From: Ferrovibrio terrae_A
GTDB taxonomy: Bacteria > Pseudomonadota > Alphaproteobacteria > Ferrovibrionales > Ferrovibrionaceae
DNA length: 64,000 nucleotides
Direction: 5' to 3'
Assembly (NCBI RefSeq): GCF_943372915.1
Contig: NZ_CALSAN010000008.1
Location: 62,001 to 126,000 of the forward strand
Part shown: piece by piece, positions 24,983 through 33,867 of the stretch
How positions within the stretch are numbered: position 1 is the first letter of the stretch
How the letters are laid out: every line of letters begins with the position of its first letter
Translations under genes and position numbers: made by a program
The notes under the pieces: model-generated
Told to the model about the DNA's origin: nothing
Seen by the model: the letters and a program-made list of their open reading frames with translations, nothing else
The model's database searches: none

Positions 24983-27166
24983 TCAGGCCGACTTCAGGTC
25001 GTGGTTCTTCAGCGGCAGGTCACGGATACGCTTGCCGGTGGCGGCGAAGATCGCGTTCAGCACCGCCGGGGCCGCAACCGCGATGGTGGGCTCACCCACG
25101 CCACCCCAGAAGCCGCCGGTGGGCACGATCACCGTTTCCACTTTCGGCATCTCGTCGATCCGCATCATCGTGTAGGTGTCGAAATTCTCCTGCTCGATGC
25201 GGCCCTTGGCCACCGTGCATTCGCCATAGAAAGCGGCGGTGAGCCCGTAGACGAACGAGCCTTCAACCTGGGCCTCGATCTGCTGCGGATTGACGGCATG
25301 GCCCGGATCGGTGGCCGCAACAATGCGGTGCACCTTGATCTTGCCATCCTTCGCCACCGACACCTCGGCACAGGCCGCCACGTAGGAACCGAAGCCCATG
25401 CATTGCGCCAGGCCGCGGAAGATGCCGGCGGGCGCCGGCTTCGACCACTCGATCCGGTTGGCGGCCGCATTCAGCACCGCCAGATGCTTGGGGTGATTGG
25501 CCATCAGCTTGCGACGGAATTCCAGCGGGTCCGTCTTGGTCTCATGGGCCAGTTCGTCAAGGAAGCTTTCCAGATAGATGGTGTTCTGGTTCAGATTCAC
25601 GCCGCGCCAGAAGCCCGGCGGCACATGCGGATTGCGCATGGCATGATCGATCAGCAGGTTGGGGAAAGTATAGCCGATCGATGCTTCCGGCCCCGGCGGA
25701 TTGAGGCCCTGGAACACCACCGGGTCGAGGCCGTTGCGGATATTCTGCGGGAAGATGCCGGCGACAATCGACTGGCCGGAGATGCGCATATGCAGCCCGG
25801 TCACCTCGTTCTTGTCGTTCAGCGACGCCGTCATCTTGCACTGCGTGACCGGATGATACCGGCCATGCGTCATGTCTTCCTCGCGCGACCAGATCAGCTT
25901 GACCGGCGTGCCCGGCATTTCCTTGGCAATCGCTACGGCCTGGCGCACCCAGTCATGCACCGCGCCGCGCCGGCCGAAGCCACCGCCCAGATGCAGCTTG
26001 TAGACCTCGCATTTCGCCGGCGGCAGACCGGAGGCTTCCGCGGCTGCGGCGAGTGCCGCCTCGCCATTCTGCGTCGGTGTCCATACCTCGCAAAGCTCGG
26101 GCGTGTACTTCGCCGTGGCGTTCATCGGCTCCATGGTGGCGTGGTTCTGGAACGGGTAGCTGTAGGTGGCGGTGACCTTCTTCGCCGCGCTGGCAAAGGC
26201 AGCCTCGACATCGCCGACCTTGTTGCCGGCCACGGCCTCCTTGGCGTCCAGGCCTTCTTTCAGCATCGCCGCAATCGTGGCGCTGGAGACGGCAGCATTC
26301 GGGCCCTCGTCCCATTCGATCTTCATCGTGTCGAGCGCGGTTTTAGCCCGCCACCAGGTATCGGCAACGACGGCGACCGCGCTGTCGCCCACCTGCACCA
26401 CTTTCTTTACGCCGGGTTTCTTCATCGCACCGGCGGCATCGAAGCTTTTCACCTTGCCGCCGAAGACCGGGCAATCCTTGATCGCCGCATTCAGCAGGCC
26501 GGGCAACTGCAGATCGACGCCGTAGACCTGCTTGCCGGTCAACTTTTCAACCGTATCGAGACGCTTCACCGGCTTGCCGGCCACCTTCCAGTCCTTCGGA
26601 TCCTTCAGCGGCACATCGGTGGGCGGCGTCAGTTTTGCGGCTGCATTGGCAACCTTGCCGTAACTGATGGTGCGGTTGGTCGGCTTGTGCGTGATGATGC
26701 TGTTGGCTGCCACACATTCGGACACCGGCACCTTCCACTGTTCGGCCGCCGCCTGCACCAGCATGATGCGCGCCGCCGCACCGCCCTTGCGGACGTAGTC
26801 ATGCGACTCGCGGATGCCGCGGCTGCCGCCGGTGGAGAAATTGCCCCAGGCGCGGTTGCGCGCCAGGTTCTGGCCCGGCGTGGGATATTCGGTGGTCACC
26901 TTCGACCAGTTGCATTCCAGTTCCTCGGCCACCAGCTGGGCCAGACCGGTGAGCGAGCCCTGCCCCATTTCGGAGCGGGCGATGCGGATCACCACGGTGT
27001 CGTCGGGTTTCACCACGACCCAGGCATTGATCTCTGGCGTCGGCGCGGCAGCCTTTTGCTGGGCCAGCGCATCAAAGGGAATATGGAAGCCGATGGTGAG
27101 GCCGCCAGCAGCGGCAGCGGAACCGGCAATGAAGCCGCGACGAGACGGCGAAGACATGACAGTCAT
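24983..27166 (-). CDS. xanthine-oxidase-family molybdopterin-binding subunit, Tat-exported (IorB-like)
   Basis: This 727-residue large subunit of a molybdenum hydroxylase has a twin-arginine signal (SPSRRGFIAGSAAAAGGLTI). Motifs of the IorB/aldehyde-dehydrogenase branch are EMGQGSLTGLAQLVAEELEC, NFSTGGSRGIRESHDYVRKGG, NHATMEPMNATAKY, LHLGGGFGRRGAVHDWV and the C-terminal GGFWGGVGEPTIAVAAPAV, whose Glu is the usual catalytic base. It is expected to hydroxylate an aldehyde, N-heterocycle or similar compound in the periplasm, passing electrons to the 2Fe-2S subunit and then to a cytochrome. The ATG at 27166 has an AAGGAGAG SD. It is second gene in an operon whose remaining genes are soxXYZA. Confidence 0.93.
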   Translation of the reverse strand: MTVMSSPSRRGFIAGSAAAAGGLTIGFHIPFDALAQQKAAAPTPEINAWVVVKPDDTVVIRIARSEMGQGSLTGLAQLVAEELECNWSKVTTEYPTPGQNLARNRAWGNFSTGGSRGIRESHDYVRKGGAAARIMLVQAAAEQWKVPVSECVAANSIITHKPTNRTISYGKVANAAAKLTPPTDVPLKDPKDWKVAGKPVKRLDTVEKLTGKQVYGVDLQLPGLLNAAIKDCPVFGGKVKSFDAAGAMKKPGVKKVVQVGDSAVAVVADTWWRAKTALDTMKIEWDEGPNAAVSSATIAAMLKEGLDAKEAVAGNKVGDVEAAFASAAKKVTATYSYPFQNHATMEPMNATAKYTPELCEVWTPTQNGEAALAAAAEASGLPPAKCEVYKLHLGGGFGRRGAVHDWVRQAVAIAKEMPGTPVKLIWSREEDMTHGRYHPVTQCKMTASLNDKNEVTGLHMRISGQSIVAGIFPQNIRNGLDPVVFQGLNPPGPEASIGYTFPNLLIDHAMRNPHVPPGFWRGVNLNQNTIYLESFLDELAHETKTDPLEFRRKLMANHPKHLAVLNAAANRIEWSKPAPAGIFRGLAQCMGFGSYVAACAEVSVAKDGKIKVHRIVAATDPGHAVNPQQIEAQVEGSFVYGLTAAFYGECTVAKGRIEQENFDTYTMMRIDEMPKVETVIVPTGGFWGGVGEPTIAVAAPAVLNAIFAATGKRIRDLPLKNHDLKSA

Positions 27167-27186
27167 GATGGCTCTCCTTGTCCGGC

Positions 27187-27663
27187 TCAGCTGCGCGTGC
27201 GGGGAGCGGCCGGCGCAATGCCGGCGGCCTGATGGATCGCACTGCGCACGCGGTTGTAGGTACCGCAGCGGCAGATATTGGTGATCTCGTTGTCGATATC
27301 GGCATCGGTCGGCTTGGGCGTCTTTTTCAGCAGCGCCGCCACCGCCATGATCATGCCGACCTGGCAGTAGCCGCATTGCGGCACGTCCTGTGCCAGCCAG
27401 GCCTGCTGCACCGGATGGCTGCCGTTCGGCGACAGGCCTTCGATGGTGACGATCTTCTGCTTCTCGGTGACCGCCGAGGCCGGCATGGCGCAGGAGCGCA
27501 CCGCCTCGCCATCAATATGAACGGTACAGGCGCCACACTGGGCCACGCCGCAGCCGTATTTCGTGCCGGTGAGCTTCAGCTGCTCGCGCAGCACCCATAG
27601 CAGCGGCGTGTCCTCCTCGGCCTGGAATTCACGCACCTTGCCATTCACGTTGAGCTTGGGCAT
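27187..27663 (-). CDS. (2Fe-2S)-binding subunit of molybdenum hydroxylase (IorA-like)
   Basis: This 158-residue small subunit has an N-terminal plant-type ferredoxin cluster (CGVAQCGACTVHIDGEAVRSC) and a second all-helical 2Fe-2S domain (QCGYCQVGMIM, then ITNICRCGTYNRVRSAI). There is no FAD subunit in the operon, as in isoquinoline oxidoreductase-type enzymes that use cytochromes as electron acceptors. It has no signal of its own, so it is likely co-exported with the Tat-bearing large subunit. It is the first gene of the operon, with AGGAGG upstream of the ATG. Confidence 0.94.
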   Translation of the reverse strand: MPKLNVNGKVREFQAEEDTPLLWVLREQLKLTGTKYGCGVAQCGACTVHIDGEAVRSCAMPASAVTEKQKIVTIEGLSPNGSHPVQQAWLAQDVPQCGYCQVGMIMAVAALLKKTPKPTDADIDNEITNICRCGTYNRVRSAIHQAAGIAPAAPRTRS

Positions 27664-27857
27664 TGCCGTCCTCCTGGTCCGCTGGCGGTATGCCGGCGTC
27701 TGCTTCTGGATATCTCGGGGCCTTAGGGCGGCCGCGATTATCAACCCGGGGTGGCCACAGCGCCGACACACGTGTTTGTGAAGTGCGATCAAAGGCAGGA
27801 GCCCTGTGTGCAAGCGCACACAAATGCTTGCACGGGATCGGCTCGCCTCGATTGTGA

Positions 27858-27906
27858 TTGACAGCCGGTCTCTTACATTGGTAAATCGATTTAGTAAATC
27901 GATACA
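27858..27906 (+). promoter_or_regulatory. TRAP operon promoter with tandem LacI-type operators
   Basis: A consensus -35 TTGACA (27858-27863) is followed, at the expected -10 distance, by two head-to-tail repeats: TAAATCGATTTA (27882-27893, a perfect 12-bp palindrome) and TAAATCGATACA (27895-27906). The AATCGATT core with central CG is typical of LacI-family operators, and a LacI regulator is encoded in this operon (30969). Binding would block the -10 region. Confidence 0.65.
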
Positions 27907-27955
27907 CTAAATTCAAATGCTCTCAAAAAACGTCCATCGGGAAGGAAACCTAACC

Positions 27956-28993
27956 ATGTCGATTTCACGCCGCCGTTTTCTCGGCACCGGTGCTGGCCTT
28001 GGCGCCGGCATTGCCGCTGCCGGCCTGTTCCCCGCCCCGGCCGTCCTGGGCCAGGGCGCACCGATCACCTTCCGCGTTTCGTCCAGCATGCCGGTCGATC
28101 CGAATGCCGCGCATCATGTCTGGTTCGATCTGTTCCAGAAGAACCTGAAGGCCAAGGTGGGCGACAAGATCCGCCTCGACTTCTTCCCCAACAGCCAGCT
28201 CGGCAAGGAAGCCGATGTGGTGCAGCAGGTGATCATCGGTTCGGTCGACATGATGATCACCGGCTCGTCGATCTGGGCCACAGCCGTGCCGGAGCTGGGC
28301 GCGCTGGACCTGGGCTTCCTGTTCGACAACTACGCCCATGGCGCCAAGGCGCTGGATGCCGGCGTCGGCAAGACCTTCGAGTCAATGCTGGAAGAGCGCA
28401 AAAGCATCAATGTGCTGGGCTGGGGCTTCCATTTCGGCGCGCGCAGCGTCTACACCCGCGCCAAGGCCAGCAATCTGGCCGAACTGAAAAGCGTGAAGCT
28501 GCGTGTGCTGCCGGCGCCGGCCTTCATCGAGACCTTCAAGCTGATGGGTGCCGTGCCGGTGCCGATCCCGGTGAACGAGCTGTATACCGCCTTGCAGACC
28601 GGCGTGGTGGATGGCTTCGAGCATGACCCCGCCACCGTGCTGTCGAGCCGCTTCTATGAAGTGGCCAAATTCTGCCTGCGCACCGACCATCTGTTCAGCC
28701 CGATGATCTGCGCCATCGGCAAGCGCGGCATGGCCAAGCTGACCAAGGACACCAAGGATGCCTTCCTGGCCGCTGCGCGCGAAGCGACCGTGGCCGAACG
28801 CGGCATCGCCGATGCCAAGGCGACCGAAGCAATGAAGGAACTGGAACGGCTGGGCGTCAGCTTCACGCCCTTCCCTGCCGCGGACCGCGCCGCGATCTCC
28901 AAGCCGGTCTCGGACACGCTGTATGCCCAGTTCATGGCGCAGTATCCCAGCACCAAGCCGGTCTTCGAGGCGATTGCCAAGGCGCGCGCCTGA
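27956..28993 (+). CDS. TRAP transporter substrate-binding protein (DctP family, Tat-type signal)
   Basis: This 345-residue periplasmic binding protein has twin-arginine signal SRRRFLGTGAGLGAGIAAAG. The family core includes LRVLPAPAFIETFKLMGAVPVPIPVNELYTALQTGVVDGFE, whose conserved Arg (in VKLRV) pairs with the substrate carboxylate. It delivers an organic acid to the DctQM permease encoded next. The ATG at 27956 has a GAAGGAAA SD and is preferred to an upstream ATG at 27917. It is controlled by the double LacI operator upstream. Confidence 0.94.
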   Translation: MSISRRRFLGTGAGLGAGIAAAGLFPAPAVLGQGAPITFRVSSSMPVDPNAAHHVWFDLFQKNLKAKVGDKIRLDFFPNSQLGKEADVVQQVIIGSVDMMITGSSIWATAVPELGALDLGFLFDNYAHGAKALDAGVGKTFESMLEERKSINVLGWGFHFGARSVYTRAKASNLAELKSVKLRVLPAPAFIETFKLMGAVPVPIPVNELYTALQTGVVDGFEHDPATVLSSRFYEVAKFCLRTDHLFSPMICAIGKRGMAKLTKDTKDAFLAAAREATVAERGIADAKATEAMKELERLGVSFTPFPAADRAAISKPVSDTLYAQFMAQYPSTKPVFEAIAKARA

Positions 28994-29024
28994 GCATCGC
29001 CCCTGACCAAGTGTGAGGTGAGAC

Positions 29025-29053
29025 CCCGGCCGGACCAACCAGGTCCGGCCGGG
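29025..29053 (+). other. intercistronic hairpin between TRAP binding protein and permease genes
   Basis: A perfect 12-bp GC-rich stem (CCCGGCCGGACC / GGTCCGGCCGGG) has a 5-nt loop AACCA. No T-tract follows. Such stems often stabilise the upstream message or partly stop transcription, giving more binding protein than permease. Confidence 0.65.
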
Positions 29054-29075
29054 TGTCACCAGGAGATAGCGGATC

Positions 29076-30965
29076 ATGAACAGCAACGCGGCCATTCCGG
29101 CCATCGATACCCCCCTGCTCTACGCCCGTTACGGGCGACTGGGCACCGGTCTGCGCCGAGCCCTGACGGTGATCGAATATGCCGCCGGCCTGGCACTCGC
29201 CGTCGATGTGGCCGTCGTTTTCGCCTCGGTGATCTACCGCTATTTCCTGCACGACCCCGTCGACTGGGCCGAAGAAATCGCGCGCGCTCTGATGGTAATG
29301 CTGGTCTTCTTCGGCGCCGCCTCCGCGTTGGGCCGCAACCACCATGCCGGTATCGACGTGTTCCGCTCTGCCTTCCCCGAACGCTGGCAGCAGATCCTGG
29401 TGCAGCTCAGCCAGTGGGTCGTCGCCGCCGTATCGCTGGCACTGCTGATCACCTCCTACATGCTCCTGGACGAAAGCGCCGGTCAGACCACGCCGCTCGG
29501 TCTGCCGCATGGCATCTATGCCTGGCCGGTGGTGATCGGCAGCCTGTGCATGGCACTCTTCTCACTCGCCAACGCCTTCGAGGCGCCGCGCCGGCTAGCT
29601 TTCGGCACGCTGGCCAGCGTCATCATTCTCAGTGTCATTCTGGCGGCCTGGCACAGCTATGCCTGGGCCTCGGCGCCCTCGCCGCTGGTGCTGCTGCTGG
29701 TCGGCTTCATCGGCAGCATCGTCATCGGCGTGCCGATCGCCTTTGCCCTCGCCTTTGCTTCGCTGGTCTATTTCATCGCCGATCCATCGCTGCCGATGGT
29801 GATCTATTCGCAGCAGGTGGCGGCCGGTGCCGACCATTTCGTGCTGCTGGCGATTCCCTTCTTCGTGCTGGCCGGCCTGGCCATGGAAGCCAATGGCATG
29901 TCGTCGCGGCTGATCGAGCTGCTGCTGCGCATGATGGGCCGCCTGCGCGGCGGCATCAACCTGATCACCATCGTGGCCACCGCCGTGTTCTCCGGCATCT
30001 CCGGCTCGAAGCTGGCGGATATTGCCGCCGTCGGGGGCATCATCATGCCGGCCGTGCGGCGCAGCCGGCAGGACCCCAACGAAACCGCAGGCCTGCTGGC
30101 CTGCACCGCCGTGATGGCCGAAACCATCCCACCCTGCGTCAACATGATCATCTTCGCCTTCGTCGCCAATGTGTCGGTCGGCGGCCTCTTCGTGGCCGGC
30201 CTGGTGCCGGCCGCTTTCCTCGCCCTGCTGCTGGCCGCCGTTGCCATCTGGTATGGCGGCAAGGTCGATCCCAAACACCTGAAAGCCAGCGACCGGTCGC
30301 TGGCGCAGTTGGTCGTCGGCTCGCTGGTGGCACTGATCATGATCCTGATGATCGGCCGCGGCGTCATGGCCGGCCTCGCCACCTCCACCGAGATTTCCGC
30401 CTTCGCCGTGGTTTATGCACTGGTGGTTGGCGGCCTCGCCTTCCGCGAACTGACCCTGCGGATCACCATGCGGCTGTTCGTGCAGTCGGCGGCGATGGCC
30501 GGCAGCATCCTGTTCATTGTCGCCGCCGCCTCAGGTTTCGCCTATGCGCTGACCATCGAGCAGATTCCGTCCGTGATCTCGGCCACCATGATCGAGTTCG
30601 GCCATGCCTATGGCAGTGTGATGTTCGTGCTGCTGGCCACCGTGGTGATGATCTTTTTCGGTGCCGTGCTGGAAGGCGCCCCGGCCCTGATCATCTTCGG
30701 CCCATTGTTGACCCCGATCGCCGCCCAGCTCGGCGTCAACCCGCTGCATTTTGGCACCGTGATGGTGATCGCCATGGGATTCGGGCTCTTTGCGCCGCCC
30801 GTCGGACTCGGCCTGTTTGCCACCTGCACCATGACCGGCACGCGCGTGCAGGACGTGGCCCGGCCGATGATGAAATACCTTGCCATCCTGGCGCTCGGCC
30901 TCGTTATACTTGTGCTGTTTCCGACCTTCTCGCTGTGGCTTCCCGCAAAATTCGGCATGAACTGA
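29076..30965 (+). CDS. fused TRAP transporter permease (DctQ-DctM)
   Basis: This 629-residue membrane protein combines both TRAP membrane subunits. The first about 170 residues form the small DctQ domain (ASVIYRYFLHDPVDWAEEIAR and GRNHHAGIDVFRS are typical). From about residue 195 the large DctM domain begins, with about 11-12 helices and motifs VPIAFALAFASLVYF, AIPFFVLAGLAME, FSGISGSKLADIAAVG and GFGLFAPPVGLGLFA. It imports a carboxylate with sodium, supplied by the DctP protein upstream. Fusion is common in part of the family. It is followed 3 nt later by the lacI-type gene. Confidence 0.95.
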   Translation: MNSNAAIPAIDTPLLYARYGRLGTGLRRALTVIEYAAGLALAVDVAVVFASVIYRYFLHDPVDWAEEIARALMVMLVFFGAASALGRNHHAGIDVFRSAFPERWQQILVQLSQWVVAAVSLALLITSYMLLDESAGQTTPLGLPHGIYAWPVVIGSLCMALFSLANAFEAPRRLAFGTLASVIILSVILAAWHSYAWASAPSPLVLLLVGFIGSIVIGVPIAFALAFASLVYFIADPSLPMVIYSQQVAAGADHFVLLAIPFFVLAGLAMEANGMSSRLIELLLRMMGRLRGGINLITIVATAVFSGISGSKLADIAAVGGIIMPAVRRSRQDPNETAGLLACTAVMAETIPPCVNMIIFAFVANVSVGGLFVAGLVPAAFLALLLAAVAIWYGGKVDPKHLKASDRSLAQLVVGSLVALIMILMIGRGVMAGLATSTEISAFAVVYALVVGGLAFRELTLRITMRLFVQSAAMAGSILFIVAAASGFAYALTIEQIPSVISATMIEFGHAYGSVMFVLLATVVMIFFGAVLEGAPALIIFGPLLTPIAAQLGVNPLHFGTVMVIAMGFGLFAPPVGLGLFATCTMTGTRVQDVARPMMKYLAILALGLVILVLFPTFSLWLPAKFGMN

Positions 30966-30968
30966 CAC

Positions 30969-32003
30969 ATGTCCACCATCACCGACGTCGCCAGGCTGGC
31001 CGGGGTTTCCGCATCGACGGTATCGAATGTGCTGAACGGGCGCGTCGACCGGATGAGCAAGGAAACGCTTGGCCGGGTGCAGCAGGCCGTGGCTGAACTC
31101 GGTTTCCGGCCCAACCGCACGGCACGCCAGCTCAAGACCGGGCAGATCGCGATGCTGGGCCTGCTGGTGCCGTCGATGGGCAATCCGAGCTACGGCCTGT
31201 TGGCCCGCGAAATCGAGATCGTGGCCCGCGAACGCCATGGCTATCGCGTCATCGTCGCCAATACCTACCGCGAGCCGCAGCAGGAACGCGCCTTCCTCGA
31301 CGACATGTGGTCGCAGGGCGTGCGCGGCGTGATCGTGATTTCCTCGCTGGCCGATGAGGCGCATTTCGAGGAACCGGTATCGCGCGGCCTGGTGGCGGTG
31401 AGCTATGACAGCCATGCCCGCCGCGACCGCCAGCCGATCCTGGATTATGTCTCTGCCGACAATGCTGCGGGCGCCAGTCTTGCCGTGCAGCATCTGGTAA
31501 GCCAGGGCCACCGCACCATCGCCTTCCTGACGCCATCGGGCTGGACCTTCAGCCGCGCCGAGAAGCGCGAGGGTTTCATGGCCGCCGTGCAGCAGGCCGG
31601 CATAAAGGGTGTGGTGATCGCCGGCAGCACGGCATCGCATTATGCCGATGAGGAAATGGCCGAGCTGGGCCAGAGCCTGGCCACGCCGCTGGTGCAGCAC
31701 ACCGACCGGCCGACTGCCGCGGTGGCGATCAACGACATGATGGCCATCGGCCTGATGGCCGGTCTGCGCGAACAGGGACTGCAGCTGCCACGCGATATGT
31801 CTGTGGTCGGCATGGATGGTATCCCGCTTGGCGCCTATATGGCCCCACCGCTGACCACGATCCGTCTGCCGCTGCCCGATCTGGCCGGCACCATGGTCGA
31901 CCGCATCATGCTGCGCCTGAAGCAACCCAGCACGGTGCCGGATGAATTCCGTTTCGCATCCACCCTGCTTGAGCGCGGCTCCGTCGCCCCGCCGCCCCGT
32001 TAA
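30969..32003 (+). CDS. LacI-family transcriptional regulator
   Basis: This 344-residue repressor has an N-terminal helix-turn-helix and hinge (ITDVARLAGVSASTVSNVLNGR) and a periplasmic-binding-protein-like effector domain (about residues 60-340). Ligand-domain motifs include GLLVPSMGNPSYGLLAREIE, SQGVRGVIVISS and MSVVGMDGIPLGAYMAPPLT. It is in the TRAP operon and probably represses the tandem TAAATCGATTTA sites at 27882-27906, released by the transported acid or its metabolite. Only 3 nt separates it from the permease stop. Confidence 0.94.
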   Translation: MSTITDVARLAGVSASTVSNVLNGRVDRMSKETLGRVQQAVAELGFRPNRTARQLKTGQIAMLGLLVPSMGNPSYGLLAREIEIVARERHGYRVIVANTYREPQQERAFLDDMWSQGVRGVIVISSLADEAHFEEPVSRGLVAVSYDSHARRDRQPILDYVSADNAAGASLAVQHLVSQGHRTIAFLTPSGWTFSRAEKREGFMAAVQQAGIKGVVIAGSTASHYADEEMAELGQSLATPLVQHTDRPTAAVAINDMMAIGLMAGLREQGLQLPRDMSVVGMDGIPLGAYMAPPLTTIRLPLPDLAGTMVDRIMLRLKQPSTVPDEFRFASTLLERGSVAPPPR

Positions 32004-32013
32004 CCGAGTCTCC

Positions 32014-33012
32014 ATGCGCATCCTGCTGACCCACACGCCCGACGCCCTGCAAAACTACTATGGCGAGGATGCACTGGCGGCCTTGCGCCGTCACGGCGAG
32101 GTCAAGTTGCATTTGGGCGACGCGCCGCTCAGCACCGCGCTACTGATCGAAGCCGCGCGAGACTGCCAGGTGATCGTCTCCGATCGCCAGACTCCGGGCG
32201 AAGCTGCGGTCTTCGAGGCCTTGCCCGATCTTGTCGCCTTCCTGCGCTGTGCCATCGACATTCGCAATATCGACCGCGCAGCGGCAGATCGCGCCGGCGT
32301 TCTGGTCACCCGGGCCACGGCCGGTTTCATCGATGCCGTGGCAGAGCTGGCCATCGGCTTCATGGTCGACCTGTCCCGCGGCGTCAGCGCGGCAGTACGC
32401 GCTTATCAGGCGCAGCAGTCGCCAGCCATCCGCATGGGCATCCAGCTGTCATGCTCCAGCGTCGGCATCATCGGCTATGGCGCCATCGGACGCCGCGTCG
32501 GCGAACTGGCGCATGCACTCGGCATGACCGTGCTGGCCAGCGATCCGCAAGCAAAGATCGCCGAGCCCTATGTCGAGCAGGTGGCGCTGACGCATCTGCT
32601 GCATGCGGCGAAATTCGTGATCTGCCTGGCACCGGCCAATGCGCAGACCGAGAAACTGATGGATGCCCGCACGTTTGCCGCCATGCGGCCGGGTAGCTAT
32701 TTCATCAATCTCTCGCGTGGCGAGCTGGTCGACGAGGCGGCGCTGGCTGCGGCGCTGGACAGCGGGCATCTCGCCGGCGCCGCGCTCGATGTCGGCCGCG
32801 CCCCGGACCAGATGCCCTCACCCTTCCTGGCGCAGCGCAGCGATGTGATCGCCACGCCACATATCGGCGGGCTGACGCCGGAGGCCGTGTCGCATCAGGC
32901 CTTCGATACCGTGCAGCAGGTGGCGGCTCTGGTGGCCGGCCAGGTGCCGCCGGGCGCCGTCAATGCCAGTGTGGCAAAGCGGCTGGCCCGGCTTGGCGTA
33001 ACGGTAAGCTGA
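32014..33012 (+). CDS. D-isomer-specific 2-hydroxyacid dehydrogenase
   Basis: This 332-residue NAD(P)-dependent enzyme has the Rossmann motif in VGIIGYGAIGRRVGELAHALG. The catalytic Arg is in NLSRGELVDEAALAAAL, the acid in the ALDVGRAPDQ region (where family members have Glu), and the His in ATPHIGGLTPE. The family reduces 2-oxoacids to D-2-hydroxyacids or the reverse. The AGAPEQ-like Glu region is altered (GRAPDQ has Asp), so the acid/base partner is weaker to call. It is the last gene in the TRAP operon, so it likely acts on the imported hydroxy acid. Convergent with the ABC operon. Confidence 0.9.
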   Translation: MRILLTHTPDALQNYYGEDALAALRRHGEVKLHLGDAPLSTALLIEAARDCQVIVSDRQTPGEAAVFEALPDLVAFLRCAIDIRNIDRAAADRAGVLVTRATAGFIDAVAELAIGFMVDLSRGVSAAVRAYQAQQSPAIRMGIQLSCSSVGIIGYGAIGRRVGELAHALGMTVLASDPQAKIAEPYVEQVALTHLLHAAKFVICLAPANAQTEKLMDARTFAAMRPGSYFINLSRGELVDEAALAAALDSGHLAGAALDVGRAPDQMPSPFLAQRSDVIATPHIGGLTPEAVSHQAFDTVQQVAALVAGQVPPGAVNASVAKRLARLGVTVS

Positions 33013-33018
33013 GACTTC

Positions 33019-33846
33019 TCACTCGCCCTTGTTGATGCTGGCGGGCTTCAGCACATTGGCCTTGAGGTCGTATTTGGCCAGCAGGGCGTCATACTCGCCC
33101 TTCTTCTGCAGGCTCTCCAGCGCAGCCAGCACGGCATCGCGCAGCTTCGGTTCGGTCTTCAGCACCGGAATGCCGGCCAGCGTGGTGGTGAAGGCATCAC
33201 CCAGGATGACGTAGGTGTTGGGCTCCTGGGTCAGCAGGTAGGGCAGGGTCTCGTTACCCTGCACGGCGGCATCGATCCGCTGGGTCTTGAGCTGGGTGCG
33301 GGCATCAATCGACCCCTCGGTACCGACCACCGCAATCGCCGGCTTGCCCTTGGCAACACAGTTGGCCTCGCTCCAGGCCTCGATCTGCTTCGGCCAGTTG
33401 GTCGAGCGGCTGGCGCCAACCTTCTTGCCGCACAGATCCGCGGTCGACTTGATCTCCTTCGACATGGCCGTCGAGGTATAGAACTGCGCGCCGGTCTTCA
33501 GGTAGTCGACGAAATCCTGCAGGTCGCGACGGGTCGGCAGGTCGCTCATGCCGGCCATCACCATGTCGACGCGGCCGGTCTGCAGCGAGGGCAGCATCTG
33601 GGCGAAGGCGATTTCCTGCCATTCGACGGCAACGCCCATCTCCTTGGCCAGCGCCGCACCCAGTTCGATATCAAATCCCTTCAGCGTGTTGGTGGCCGGG
33701 TCCTTGAAGGTGATCGGGGGATAGTTCGGCATGGTGGCTATCACCACCTTGCCGGCTGCCTTAATGCGGTCGGGCAGGTCGGCGGCCGCGGCAGGCAATG
33801 CAAGCAGGGCTGCACAGAAGCCGAGAACGAGATGCTTGATGGTCAT
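33019..33846 (-). CDS. polar amino acid ABC transporter substrate-binding protein
   Basis: This 275-residue family 3 solute-binding protein has signal peptide MTIKHLVLGFCAALLALPAA. Core motifs are RIKAAGKVVIATMPNYPPITF, LKGFDIELGAALAKEMGV and DMVMAGMSDLPTRRDLQDFV, the last typical of polar amino acid binders. It works with the ATPase and permease upstream. As the last gene of the operon headed by the ureohydrolase and argH, it probably binds a guanidino or arginine-related amino acid, which is inference from context. It follows the ATPase by 21 nt. Confidence 0.93.
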   Translation of the reverse strand: MTIKHLVLGFCAALLALPAAAADLPDRIKAAGKVVIATMPNYPPITFKDPATNTLKGFDIELGAALAKEMGVAVEWQEIAFAQMLPSLQTGRVDMVMAGMSDLPTRRDLQDFVDYLKTGAQFYTSTAMSKEIKSTADLCGKKVGASRSTNWPKQIEAWSEANCVAKGKPAIAVVGTEGSIDARTQLKTQRIDAAVQGNETLPYLLTQEPNTYVILGDAFTTTLAGIPVLKTEPKLRDAVLAALESLQKKGEYDALLAKYDLKANVLKPASINKGE

Positions 33847-33867
33847 GGGAAGTCTCCTTTGGGGCTG

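Noticed and set aside
24890..27232. Long plus-strand open frame opposite the molybdopterin subunit
   Set aside because: Composition rich in His, Arg and Ala without motifs; the minus strand encodes a complete xanthine-oxidase-family subunit with conserved motifs.
29018..31096. Second long plus-strand frame overlapping the fused TRAP permease
   Set aside because: Arg/His/Pro-rich shadow; the 29076-30965 frame has clear DctQ and DctM motifs and hydrophobic helices.
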